Positions 1 to 6,120 of a DNA stretch of 7,062 bases are shown here, piece by piece. The stretch is from the NCBI GenBank assembly GCA_002731295.1, contig PCBE01000098.1:1-7062 (forward strand). The letters are read 5' to 3'. Source of the DNA: Acidiferrobacteraceae bacterium (GTDB lineage: Bacteria; Pseudomonadota; Gammaproteobacteria; Arenicellales; UBA868). The stretch's first letter is position 1, and each line of letters opens with the position of its first letter. The notes beneath the pieces are model-generated. The model searched no databases. It was given only the letters and a program-made list of their open reading frames with translations, and had not been told where the DNA came from. The translations under genes were made by a program, and so were the position numbers.

Positions 1-297
1 CAACCCGTTTTGGGATGGACTGGACGGTTACTGCATCCAGTCGCTACCCAGACCACAGCCGTCTAACGACGGTACCGTGTGCACATATCATTAAAGTTCA
101 TGACCACTGGTAAGTCAAACAGAATCAGCAACGTGCGAATCACACTATCCCCGCATTCAGTCGTGTAATAATCAAAATAGAGTCCCAGCTAGACTCAAGT
201 AGTTTTGCCTATAGGATTGAAGGGTTGAGTTGACCACCCCAAGAACTTAGCGCGTGCGAAGTTCAAACTAGCCCCCCAACATAACAACCAGACATTT
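1..297. other. Left-edge region without an identifiable gene
   Basis: All three forward frames are open from the left edge but close early, at stops 64-66, 92-94 and 111-113. The window could therefore include the last 20 to 36 codons of an upstream plus-strand gene. The frame ending at 92-94 begins NPFWDGLDGYCIQ, which faintly recalls the C-terminal end of glyoxalase/VOC proteins, but this is too short to call. Minus-strand frames are also interrupted. A 10-bp palindrome (ACGGTACCGT) lies at 69-78. From about 115 to 297 the DNA is non-coding and relatively AT-rich, and presumably holds the promoter of the SDR gene. I could not find a convincing -35/-10 pair with correct spacing. Confidence 0.3.
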
Positions 298-303
298 GAG
301 GAG
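298..303 (+). promoter_or_regulatory. Ribosome binding site of the SDR gene
   Basis: GAGGAG lies 8 nt upstream of the ATG at 312. It is a good Shine-Dalgarno match and fixes the SDR start codon. Confidence 0.75.
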
Positions 304-311
304 CGTGACAC

Positions 312-1103
312 ATGAACCTTGGACTTGAAGAGAAAGTAGCCGTCATTACCGGCGGCAGTGATGGCATCGGCAAGGCAGCGGCACTATCCATGTCACGAGA
401 AGGTGTACGCGTCGCGATTGCAGCCCGGGATCAATCCAAACTAGATGCGGCCGTCGCTGATATTTCAGACCAGACTCAGAATCGTGTTCTGGGTATTTCT
501 ACTGATGTCCGGGATGAAGACTCAGTCCGGTCACTCATTTCTCAGGTCGTTGACGAATGGGGAGGTATTGATATTCTGGTCAACAATGCAGGCACTTCTT
601 CGACATCGCGGCTTGAAGATATGTCAAACGAAATAATGACTGCTGACATTGAGCTCAAGGTTTATGGCGCGGTATACGGCACGAGACATGCTCTGCCTTA
701 TCTGAAAAAGTCTGATTCGGGCGTGATCATCAATACCACCACACCGGGCGGTAAAGCCCCCGCCGCGGGTACCCAGCCCACTGCCCTATCAAGGGCTGCG
801 GGGATCTCCCTGACTAAAACCTGGTCTAAAGAATTTGCCGAGTTCAATATCCGAGTCAATACCATCTGCATCGGCCTGATCAAGAGCGGCCAGCACCGTG
901 CATCCTGGACCCGAATGCACGAAGACAATCCTGACTATAGTCTGGACGACCATTGGCAGAAATTGAGCCAAGTTGTACCGCTTGGCCGGGTTGGGGAAGC
1001 CGATGAAGCAGGCGATGTGATCTGCTTCCTGGCTTCGCCTAAAGCAAGCTATGTCACAGGTACATCAGTCAATATTGATGGTGGGATGTCGCCGGTCGTC
1101 TGA
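312..1103 (+). CDS. SDR-family protein with substituted catalytic tetrad
   Basis: This 263-residue protein has the length and fold signature of a classical short-chain dehydrogenase/reductase, a cytoplasmic NAD(P)-dependent family. The glycine-rich dinucleotide site TGGSDGIG is at residues 13-20, the structural NNAG motif at 91-94, and the C-terminal YVTG...DGG segment at 247-258. The active site is unusual. Aligning the region after NNAG with classical members puts Lys116 at the Asn position, Thr144 at the Ser position, and TALSR (157-161) where YxxxK is expected, so Thr157 replaces Tyr and Arg161 replaces Lys. From memory, related SDRs with a PTxxSRAAG-like segment exist, so this may be a conserved divergent subfamily rather than decay. 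The reading frame is intact and the start has a good SD. The gene stands alone, converging on the DUF1289 gene. Oxidoreductase activity should not be assumed, and no substrate can be assigned. Confidence 0.9.
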   Translation: MNLGLEEKVAVITGGSDGIGKAAALSMSREGVRVAIAARDQSKLDAAVADISDQTQNRVLGISTDVRDEDSVRSLISQVVDEWGGIDILVNNAGTSSTSRLEDMSNEIMTADIELKVYGAVYGTRHALPYLKKSDSGVIINTTTPGGKAPAAGTQPTALSRAAGISLTKTWSKEFAEFNIRVNTICIGLIKSGQHRASWTRMHEDNPDYSLDDHWQKLSQVVPLGRVGEADEAGDVICFLASPKASYVTGTSVNIDGGMSPVV

Positions 1104-1149
1104 TCCGGAAAACCGATTCAGCTGATCATTCAGGCTTGCCATATTCCCC

Positions 1150-1188
1150 ACTGGTCGGTATCTATAATGCTAACCAGTCAGTACTGAC
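1150..1188. repeat. Palindromic cluster between convergent genes
   Basis: A perfect 12-bp palindrome, GTCAGTACTGAC, lies at 1177-1188. It directly follows an inverted pair ACTGGT (1150-1155) / ACCAGT (1173-1178) with a 17-nt spacer. The cluster sits in the 140-nt gap between the convergent SDR and DUF1289 genes. No T-run follows, so it is not a standard intrinsic terminator. It could be a weak bidirectional transcription end, a protein-binding site, or chance. Confidence 0.3.
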
Positions 1189-1243
1189 GTTCAATATCGT
1201 AGTGTGGCCCCTGTTGAATGGGCACTGAAGAATTGGACAAGAC

Positions 1244-1420
1244 TCAATCAGATTCAGGCGCGAGCGGATCCCGTTGTTCCAGCTGTAGTAACAATGCGCG
1301 GGCCTGCTCATCGGTGTAGTGCGGCCAGTCTGAAATTTCCTCGAGAGTCCGATGACAACCGCGACAGTAACCAGTCACCGGGTCAATAATACAGATGCCG
1401 ACACACGGACTGATAATCAT
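1244..1420 (-). CDS. DUF1289 family small cysteine protein (YdhL-like)
   Basis: Reading the minus strand from ATG at 1420 to TGA at 1244-1246 gives a 58-residue protein that begins MIISPCVGICIIDPVTGYC. It continues with RGCHRTLEEISDW, a classic DUF1289 pattern. The four cysteines are C6, C10, C19 and C22 (CxxxC...CxxC), followed by the RTxEEIxxW segment at residues 24-32. The family is annotated as predicted Fe-S or metal-binding protein, with no established function. An in-frame TGA at 1424-1426 leaves ATG 1420 as the only sensible start, and no clear SD precedes it. The length is normal for a minimal member. It converges on the SDR gene and diverges from the FAD oxidase gene. The plus-strand open frame over the same DNA is its shadow. 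Confidence 0.88.
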   Translation of the reverse strand: MIISPCVGICIIDPVTGYCRGCHRTLEEISDWPHYTDEQARALLLQLEQRDPLAPESD

Positions 1421-1472
1421 TATTCATACAACGGTTGGTTTACTGAGATGAAGTAGTTTATGCATCGGTTCA

Positions 1473-1503
1473 ATTATATTTGGTATTTTGTTAACTTACG
1501 CAA
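1473..1503 (-). promoter_or_regulatory. Candidate sigma-70 promoter for the DUF1289 gene
   Basis: On the minus strand a perfect TATAAT (1478 down to 1473) is preceded by TTGCGT (1503 down to 1498) with a 19-nt spacer, slightly longer than ideal. Transcription would start near 1465, about 45 nt before the ATG at 1420. The surrounding 1470-1495 region is the most AT-rich part of the divergent gap and may also serve the oppositely oriented oxidase gene, for which no clear plus-strand promoter was found. Confidence 0.35.
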
Positions 1504-1569
1504 CGATACTGGAATCAGTCGGTGCTGTCTTAACTTTCGGTTCGTGTGGCCTGACCTTCCGCGTAACAG

Positions 1570-2664
1570 ATGAATGTCATCATAATTGGTGCTGGTGTCA
1601 TCGGCAGCGCCATCGCCTATTACCTCTCGCGTAAAGGCATTGGTGCGACTGTGATCGAACGCTGCGATACGGCCTGTGCAGCATCGGGCAAATCTGGTGG
1701 CTTTCTGGCGCGTGACTGGTGCGTCGGGCAACCCCAGGACCCGCTGGCCCAATTAAGCTTCGATCTACACACCGACCTCGCCGATGCACTTGAAACTGAC
1801 TATGGCTATCGCCGTGTAGACACCTATGCGATGGCATTATCGGATCGCCGCTCATTTTCACGCAGCAATGGACTCAGCACAGCTGTAAACTGGTTAAACA
1901 ATGAAGGCGTGGTCCATCAACTGCTCGGCGACACGACGACCACGGCCCAACTGCATCCAGAACGGTTCACACGGGCCCTGCTGGTGGCCGCCTGCACAGC
2001 AGGTGCACAACTCAGGCCCGGAACTGTGGGGTCTGTAGAGCGGGACTTGGTAAAAAATCAGGTGACCGGTGTCACAGTCGATGGTACGTTTCTAAGCGCT
2101 GATGCTGTTGTCATCGCTATGGGCCCCTGGAGCCACCTTGCCACACAGTGGCTTTCTCTACCTGCCACTTATGGGCTAAAGGGTTACAGCATCACGCTGG
2201 CCCCCACCACACCCGTCACGGCCGAAGCACTCTTCCTGGACTACGAGGACCAGTTTGGGGAGCGTCATGGGCCGGAGTTGATCTCGCGTGCCGACGGCGA
2301 GGTTTATCTGTGTGGATTTTCAGGCGATGATCCCCTGCCTTTGTCACCGGAAGATGTTTCAATCGACGATACAGCCTGCGATCGGCTGCGGGTACTTGCC
2401 GGCCGTGTCTCTACGATGCTGGCGGAATCGACCGTCGTTCAGCGTCAGGCCTGCTATCGACCGATCTGCGAAGATGCAATGCCCATCATGGGTCAAATTC
2501 AAGGCACTCGGGATGCTTACGTTGCCACAGGCCATAACTGTTGGGGGATGTTGAATGCACCAGGCACTGGCCTGGCAATGGCTGAGTTGATCAGCGACAG
2601 CCAAGCCAGCAGCATTGATCTTGCACCGTTTGCACCAGACCGGCTGCCGCCATTGCACCACTAG
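1570..2664 (+). CDS. FAD-dependent oxidoreductase, DAO family
   Basis: This 364-residue protein belongs to the D-amino-acid-oxidase-like (DAO) flavoprotein family, which oxidises amino acids or secondary amines using FAD. The N-terminus has the Rossmann FAD motif GAGVIG at residues 7-12, with the acidic Glu30 that binds the adenosine ribose in this fold. A second FAD-contact motif, VIAMGPWS, is at 181-188. The C-terminal part carries CYRPICEDAMPIMG (295-308) and GHNCWGMLNAPGTG (321-334), the conserved DAO ending. The GHxxWGxxNxPGTG form recalls the FAD oxidoreductases related to yeast TDA3 more than glycine or sarcosine oxidase, from memory only. The ATG at 1570 follows an in-frame stop closely and has no recognisable SD. 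No signal peptide is seen, so it is likely cytoplasmic. It lies 193 nt upstream of the PLP decarboxylase, suggesting a shared role in amine or amino-acid breakdown. Substrate unknown. Confidence 0.88.
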   Translation: MNVIIIGAGVIGSAIAYYLSRKGIGATVIERCDTACAASGKSGGFLARDWCVGQPQDPLAQLSFDLHTDLADALETDYGYRRVDTYAMALSDRRSFSRSNGLSTAVNWLNNEGVVHQLLGDTTTTAQLHPERFTRALLVAACTAGAQLRPGTVGSVERDLVKNQVTGVTVDGTFLSADAVVIAMGPWSHLATQWLSLPATYGLKGYSITLAPTTPVTAEALFLDYEDQFGERHGPELISRADGEVYLCGFSGDDPLPLSPEDVSIDDTACDRLRVLAGRVSTMLAESTVVQRQACYRPICEDAMPIMGQIQGTRDAYVATGHNCWGMLNAPGTGLAMAELISDSQASSIDLAPFAPDRLPPLHH

Positions 2665-2719
2665 CGTTGACTGTTACGACCCGGTTCTCGACCACGCCCG
2701 AACATTTCCTGTTTAGCCG

Positions 2720-2741
2720 GATAGAGGTGTTATCCTCTGTC
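2720..2741 (+). repeat. Small stem-loop between oxidase and decarboxylase genes
   Basis: GATAGAGG (2720-2727) can pair with CCTCTGTC (2734-2741) around a 6-nt loop, giving 8 bp including one G-U pair. No T-run follows, so it is not a clear terminator. It lies in the 193-nt gap before the decarboxylase gene, which otherwise shows no convincing promoter. It might be a transcript-processing or attenuation element, or chance. Confidence 0.25.
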
Positions 2742-2857
2742 TGAGATGATCAAATCGGTCTACTGACAGGCACTTTCAGTATCGGCACATATGGCCTGGT
2801 TGGTGACAATGACTGGCGAACCCAGAGAACTAACCCCTAGCAAGCACTTCCAGAAAT

Positions 2858-4096
2858 ATGACCACACAGCCACCCCCACACCCTGACCATATATTTGACG
2901 GTGAACTGATTGCTGAGTCACTGGACAGACTGGCAAACAGTTATCGCCCACGCACCCAACCGGTACCGGAATCACCATCCCTGATGCTTCCTGACAGTTT
3001 GCCTGAGACAGGTATTGGCGATAGCGCCGCTCTGGATACCTTGGCACCCACCGTCCTGGACGCCAGTGCGCAGCTCCATCACCCGGGCTACTTTGCCCAT
3101 ATGGACCCGCCAACACCGGCGATCACGTGGGCCGCTTCACTGTGGCAGGTGGCTACCAACCAGAATCTGCTGCATCCGGACGCTGCGCCCGCCGCACGCT
3201 CACTCACTGAACAGGTCGTCAACTGGCTGGCACCGTCATTTGGAATGTCCGGTGGCCATTTTGTACCTGGTTCTACAATTGCCAATCTGACAGCACTGTG
3301 GGCCGCCCGTCAGCTCAAACAGGTCAGCCGTATTGCGGCCTCGGAAAAGTCTCACCTTTCAATTCGCAAATCAGCTGAGATTCTGGGCCTGAAATACATC
3401 GCCCTGCCTACCAATTCGCGGCACGAAATGGATATCTCCGGACTGACTCAACTGGACCGAACCGCACTGGTTCTCACTGCCGGTACCGTTGCAACCGGTG
3501 TTATCGACCCGTTAATTCGGCCCGATGATGCGGCGTGGGTCCATGTTGATGCGGCCTGGAGCGGCCCCTTGCGTTTGACCGACCGATTTACCCACTGCCT
3601 CGACGGTATCGAGACAGCGGACTCGGTTGGCTTTTCCGCGCACAAATGGCTGTATCAACCCAAAGGCTCGGCATTGGTGTTGTTTCGCAATTCCGACGCA
3701 GCGCATGATGCTCTTAGCTACGGTGGCAGTTACCTCGCCACACCCAATATCGGTCTGCTGGGCTCGACACCGGCCGCAGCGGTACCCCTAGCCGCAATGC
3801 TGCTGTCATGGGGACGAACAGGCCTTGGCCAACGGATTGAATCCGACATGACCAAAGCGGACCAACTGGCAGGGTTGATCGAATCGGACCCGAGATTTTT
3901 GCTGTGGGGTCCCAACCAAACCGGTGTTGTGGTCTGGCGACCGGTAGACGCCGCGGCCAGCGACGTTCGCAACCGTCTGGAGAACGGCTGGGTGTCACTC
4001 ACCGAAGTTGACGGGCAGACCTGGTTTCGATCCGTTGCGGCAAACCCCAGTGCCGACCCAAGTTATCTTTTTAATCAGGTGAGTGCTGCACTTTAA
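2858..4096 (+). CDS. PLP-dependent group II decarboxylase family protein
   Basis: This 412-residue protein matches the pyridoxal-phosphate group II decarboxylase family (aromatic-amino-acid, glutamate and diaminobutyrate decarboxylases), cytoplasmic enzymes that convert an amino acid to an amine plus CO2. Recognisable landmarks are HPGYFAHM (75-82), a GGHFVPGSTIANLTAL segment (132-147) that cradles the phosphate, His166 expected to stack on the cofactor ring, TAGTVATGVIDP (208-219), the cofactor-binding HVDAAWSG (229-236) with Asp231, and SAHKW (260-264) with Lys263 as the Schiff-base lysine. It is shorter than the usual 470-500 residues. The region after the lysine corresponding to the mobile catalytic loop appears shortened by roughly ten residues. 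The ATG at 2858 is the only start after an in-frame stop at 2831, and it has no clear SD. It follows the FAD oxidase gene and precedes the amidase remnant by 33 nt. A related PLP activity such as decarboxylation-dependent deamination cannot be excluded. Confidence 0.88.
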   Translation: MTTQPPPHPDHIFDGELIAESLDRLANSYRPRTQPVPESPSLMLPDSLPETGIGDSAALDTLAPTVLDASAQLHHPGYFAHMDPPTPAITWAASLWQVATNQNLLHPDAAPAARSLTEQVVNWLAPSFGMSGGHFVPGSTIANLTALWAARQLKQVSRIAASEKSHLSIRKSAEILGLKYIALPTNSRHEMDISGLTQLDRTALVLTAGTVATGVIDPLIRPDDAAWVHVDAAWSGPLRLTDRFTHCLDGIETADSVGFSAHKWLYQPKGSALVLFRNSDAAHDALSYGGSYLATPNIGLLGSTPAAAVPLAAMLLSWGRTGLGQRIESDMTKADQLAGLIESDPRFLLWGPNQTGVVVWRPVDAAASDVRNRLENGWVSLTEVDGQTWFRSVAANPSADPSYLFNQVSAAL

Positions 4097-4106
4097 TCAT
4101 GCAATG

Positions 4107-4170
4107 ATGTTCTCAAGGAGACAAACCCCATGACAACATCTGAAACAAATACCTACGATCCTGAGAACAT
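4107..4170 (+). repeat. Inverted repeat overlapping a Shine-Dalgarno site
   Basis: ATGTTCTCA (4107-4115) and TGAGAACAT (4162-4170) are perfect 9-bp inverted repeats. With one bulged A the pairing extends through GG/CC. The left arm touches the SD AAGGAG (4115-4120), and the 46-nt loop holds the ATG at 4130. A folded transcript would partly hide this SD. The long loop makes chance a serious alternative. Confidence 0.25.
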
Positions 4171-4290
4171 TCGTCTTCGGACTTTTTTGATGCCAGTGCA
4201 AGGTTTGAGGACAGTAGTGACATCCCCAGGGCCTACTTGCAGCGCTGTCTGGAGATAATCGGGGAAAAACCTTGGTCCGTGCATAGTTGA
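4130..4290 (+). pseudogene. Frameshifted, truncated amidase N-terminal remnant
   Basis: A strong SD (AAGGAG, 4115-4120, 9 nt spacer) precedes ATG 4130. The original frame runs 42 codons to TAA 4256-4258. Its first 19 or so residues (MTTSETNTYDPENIRLRTF) read naturally, but the rest looks non-coding. If one T is added at the six-T run 4183-4188, the frame continues as FDASARFEDSSDIPRAYLQ, then RCLEIIGEKPWSVHS, and stops at TGA 4288-4290. The segment DIPRAYLQRCLEIIGEK closely resembles the N-terminal helix of amidase-signature enzymes, where SDTPRxxLERCLxxIxxxEP is common. The catalytic Ser-cisSer-Lys core of an amidase, which would need about 400 further residues, is absent because the next gene begins within 200 nt. 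I read this as the 5' relic of an amidase gene that once followed the decarboxylase. Alternatives are a small real protein made by frameshifting, or a sequencing error in the T-run plus a real deletion. Confidence 0.45.
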
Positions 4291-4318
4291 TGTTAAATAC
4301 CGAAAACGCACGCATCGC

Positions 4319-4347
4319 TTGCTTGCATGAGCATTAGTGATCATGAT
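4319..4347 (+). promoter_or_regulatory. Weak candidate promoter upstream of the transporter gene
   Basis: TTGCTT (4319-4324) and CATGAT (4342-4347) are separated by 17 nt, matching the consensus at 7 of 12 positions. This would start transcription near 4354, just ahead of the small ORF and the solute-binding protein gene. The match is modest and may be chance. Confidence 0.25.
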
Positions 4348-4370
4348 ACAAACGAGGAGGGAAAAGCCAC

Positions 4371-4493
4371 ATGGTTTGGGTGATTGACGTTGGAAGACTA
4401 AGTTGTTATCTCAACGCTTCACGCCTGTTCCCACACCGGAAACACCTAAAGGAGGAAAAAGCATGTCGACGAAACATTTTAAAAAATTTTTAA
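4371..4493 (+). CDS. Possible 40-residue leader ORF overlapping the binding-protein gene
   Basis: GAGGAGGG (4354-4361), one of the best SD matches in the window, lies 9 nt before ATG 4371. The frame encodes a 40-residue basic peptide, beginning MVWVIDVGRLSCYLNASRLF and ending ILKNF, with TAA at 4491-4493. It runs through the binding-protein SD and start codon in a different frame and ends 31 nt inside that gene. I recognise no family and no amino-acid run of the kind used in classical attenuators. It could be a translated leader that couples or tunes expression of the transporter gene, the broken start of a deleted gene, or a chance ORF. The SD quality is the only real support. Confidence 0.25.
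   Translation: MVWVIDVGRLSCYLNASRLFPHRKHLKEEKACRRNILKNF
4448..4455 (+). promoter_or_regulatory. Ribosome binding site of the solute-binding protein gene
   Basis: AAAGGAGG is a near-perfect Shine-Dalgarno sequence 7 nt before ATG 4463. It decides the start in favour of 4463 over the upstream in-frame TTG at 4403, which would place 20 non-signal-like residues before the signal peptide. Confidence 0.88.
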
Positions 4494-6058
4494 AAGTTGG
4501 TGTGTGCTCGGTCTTTGCGAGCATGGTTCTGAGTCTCAGTGTTGGACCGGCAATGGCGGAGAAAGTGCTCCGTGTTGCGCCGCACGCGGATCTTAAGAAC
4601 CTAGATCCGATCTGGACCACAGCCTACATCACACGTAACCATGGCTACATGGTGTATGACACCCTGATCGCGATGGATTCGAACTTGAAACCACAGCCGC
4701 AGATGCTCGAAGGCTGGAAGGTTAGTGACGATGGTTTGACCTATACGTTTACCTTGCGTGATGGCCTCGCCTGGCACGACGGCGCGCCCGTGACATCGGC
4801 AGACTGCATCGCCAGTATTCAACGCTGGGGCAAGCGCGATGGCATGGGACAGAAACTGGCCAAGTTCACCGAGTCCTGGACGGCCAACAACGACAAGACC
4901 TTCACCCTCAAGCTCAACGAGCCTTATGGCCTGGTGCTCGATTCACTCGGTAAGATCTCGTCCAATGTGCCGTTCATGATGCCCGAACGAATGGCCAAAA
5001 CCGATGCATTCGAGGCGGTGCCAGAGGTAATTGGTTCAGGACCGTTTGTGTTCGACAAAGATGGCTATATACCGGGCGTCAAAGTTACCTACCGGAAGAA
5101 CACCAACTACAAGCCGCGCTCGGAGCCTGCCAGTTACGCCGCCGGCGGTAAGGTTGTCCACTTCGACACGGTTGAGTGGCTGTATATCCCTGATCCGGCG
5201 ACCACCATGAACGCCCTGATTACAGGTGAGATCGACTTCTGGGAGAGCCCGTCTCCCGACCTGATGCCGGGTATGGAAGGCAACCCCGATATCACCATCA
5301 AGGTGATCGACCCCCTGGGAACCCAGGGCTGGTTACGACCGAATCACCTGAATCCACCGTTCGACAATGCAAAAGCGCGCCAGGCTTTGCTGCACATGGT
5401 TAAGCAGGAGCACTATCTGCAGGCTATCATCGGCGATGAGAAGTTCTGGCGAGCTTGTGGAGCATATTTCATGTGTGACACGCCGCTGGACTCCGATGTG
5501 GGCGCTGGACCACTGATGAACCAGGACCTGGAAACGGCAAGAAAGTTGCTTAAAGAAGGTGGTTACAACGGCGAGACGCTGATCCTAATGGATCCGACCG
5601 ACATCCCGGTACTGCACGGTGCTTCACTGGTGACCGCGCAAATGCTGCGCAAGATCGGTGCCAAAGTCGAGGTGCAGGCGATGGACTGGAGTACTCTGAC
5701 ATCCCGTCGTGCCGAGACTAAGAGCATCGCTGACGGCGGTTGGAACATCTTCCACACCTACAGCACCGGTGCTGACGTGGCCTCGCCGATCGCCAATATC
5801 GGCGTTTCCGGTGGTTGCGTCGAAGAGGCCTGGTTTGGCTGGCCCTGCGACAAGACACTGGAAGATCTGCGAGATCAGTTCAGCCGTGAAGGAGATCCCG
5901 CTAAGCAGGTCGAGATCGGGATAGCATTGCAGAAACGGGCCTACGAAGTCGTACCGTACGTCAACTACGGTCAGTGGTTCCAGCCAACGGCCTATCGCTC
6001 ATCCCTCAAGGGCGTGCTGATCTCGCCGGTGCCTTTTTTCTGGAACATCGAGAAATAG
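4463..6058 (+). CDS. ABC transporter solute-binding protein, family 5 (peptide/DppA-like)
   Basis: This 531-residue exported protein is the substrate-binding component of a dipeptide/oligopeptide/nickel-type ABC importer (SBP_bac_5, DppA/OppA-like). Residues 1-32 form a Sec signal peptide: a lysine-rich start, a hydrophobic core, and a likely signal peptidase I cut after the AMA ending at residue 32. No lipobox is seen. The mature protein starts with the family beta-strand VLRVAP (35-40) and LDP (47-49). The family signature FTLRDGLAWHDGAPVTSADC is at 96-115 and the GSGPF hinge segment at 191-195. It ends close to the family's usual length. Cysteine pairs C332/C338 and C452/C462 could form disulfides in the periplasm. 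The start is fixed by an excellent SD and the gene ends in a strong terminator. No permease or ATPase gene lies within the window, so partners must be encoded elsewhere. The ligand is unknown; the neighbouring decarboxylase and oxidase suggest a peptide, amino acid or amine. Confidence 0.93.
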   Translation: MSTKHFKKFLKVGVCSVFASMVLSLSVGPAMAEKVLRVAPHADLKNLDPIWTTAYITRNHGYMVYDTLIAMDSNLKPQPQMLEGWKVSDDGLTYTFTLRDGLAWHDGAPVTSADCIASIQRWGKRDGMGQKLAKFTESWTANNDKTFTLKLNEPYGLVLDSLGKISSNVPFMMPERMAKTDAFEAVPEVIGSGPFVFDKDGYIPGVKVTYRKNTNYKPRSEPASYAAGGKVVHFDTVEWLYIPDPATTMNALITGEIDFWESPSPDLMPGMEGNPDITIKVIDPLGTQGWLRPNHLNPPFDNAKARQALLHMVKQEHYLQAIIGDEKFWRACGAYFMCDTPLDSDVGAGPLMNQDLETARKLLKEGGYNGETLILMDPTDIPVLHGASLVTAQMLRKIGAKVEVQAMDWSTLTSRRAETKSIADGGWNIFHTYSTGADVASPIANIGVSGGCVEEAWFGWPCDKTLEDLRDQFSREGDPAKQVEIGIALQKRAYEVVPYVNYGQWFQPTAYRSSLKGVLISPVPFFWNIEK

Positions 6059-6120
6059 TGCGGTCCTGACCTGAAACCAAATTATTTGCTGGCAACAGGC
6101 TGGCGAATTGGTTGTATTCG

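Noticed and set aside
2..94. C-terminal end of a glyoxalase/VOC protein at the left edge
   Set aside because: Only a short NPFWD...DGY-like resemblance in 30 codons, without the expected flanking motif; two other frames are also open.
1136..1168. Perfect TATAAT at 1163-1168 on the plus strand as a promoter
   Set aside because: The nearest -35-like element (TTGCCA, 1136-1141) is 21 nt away and only antisense DNA of the DUF1289 gene lies downstream.
1204..1389. Plus-strand 61-codon ORF starting with GTG
   Set aside because: Its translation resembles no family and it lies antisense to the clear DUF1289 gene; it is a shadow frame.
4097..4344. Minus-strand ORFs of 72 and 63 codons in the gap after the decarboxylase
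   Set aside because: No family similarity is recognisable; the plus strand carries an SD, a start and amidase-like sequence instead.
4403..4462. TTG-initiated 20-residue N-terminal extension of the solute-binding protein
   Set aside because: No SD precedes 4403, whereas AAAGGAGG sits 7 nt before ATG 4463, which begins a normal signal peptide.
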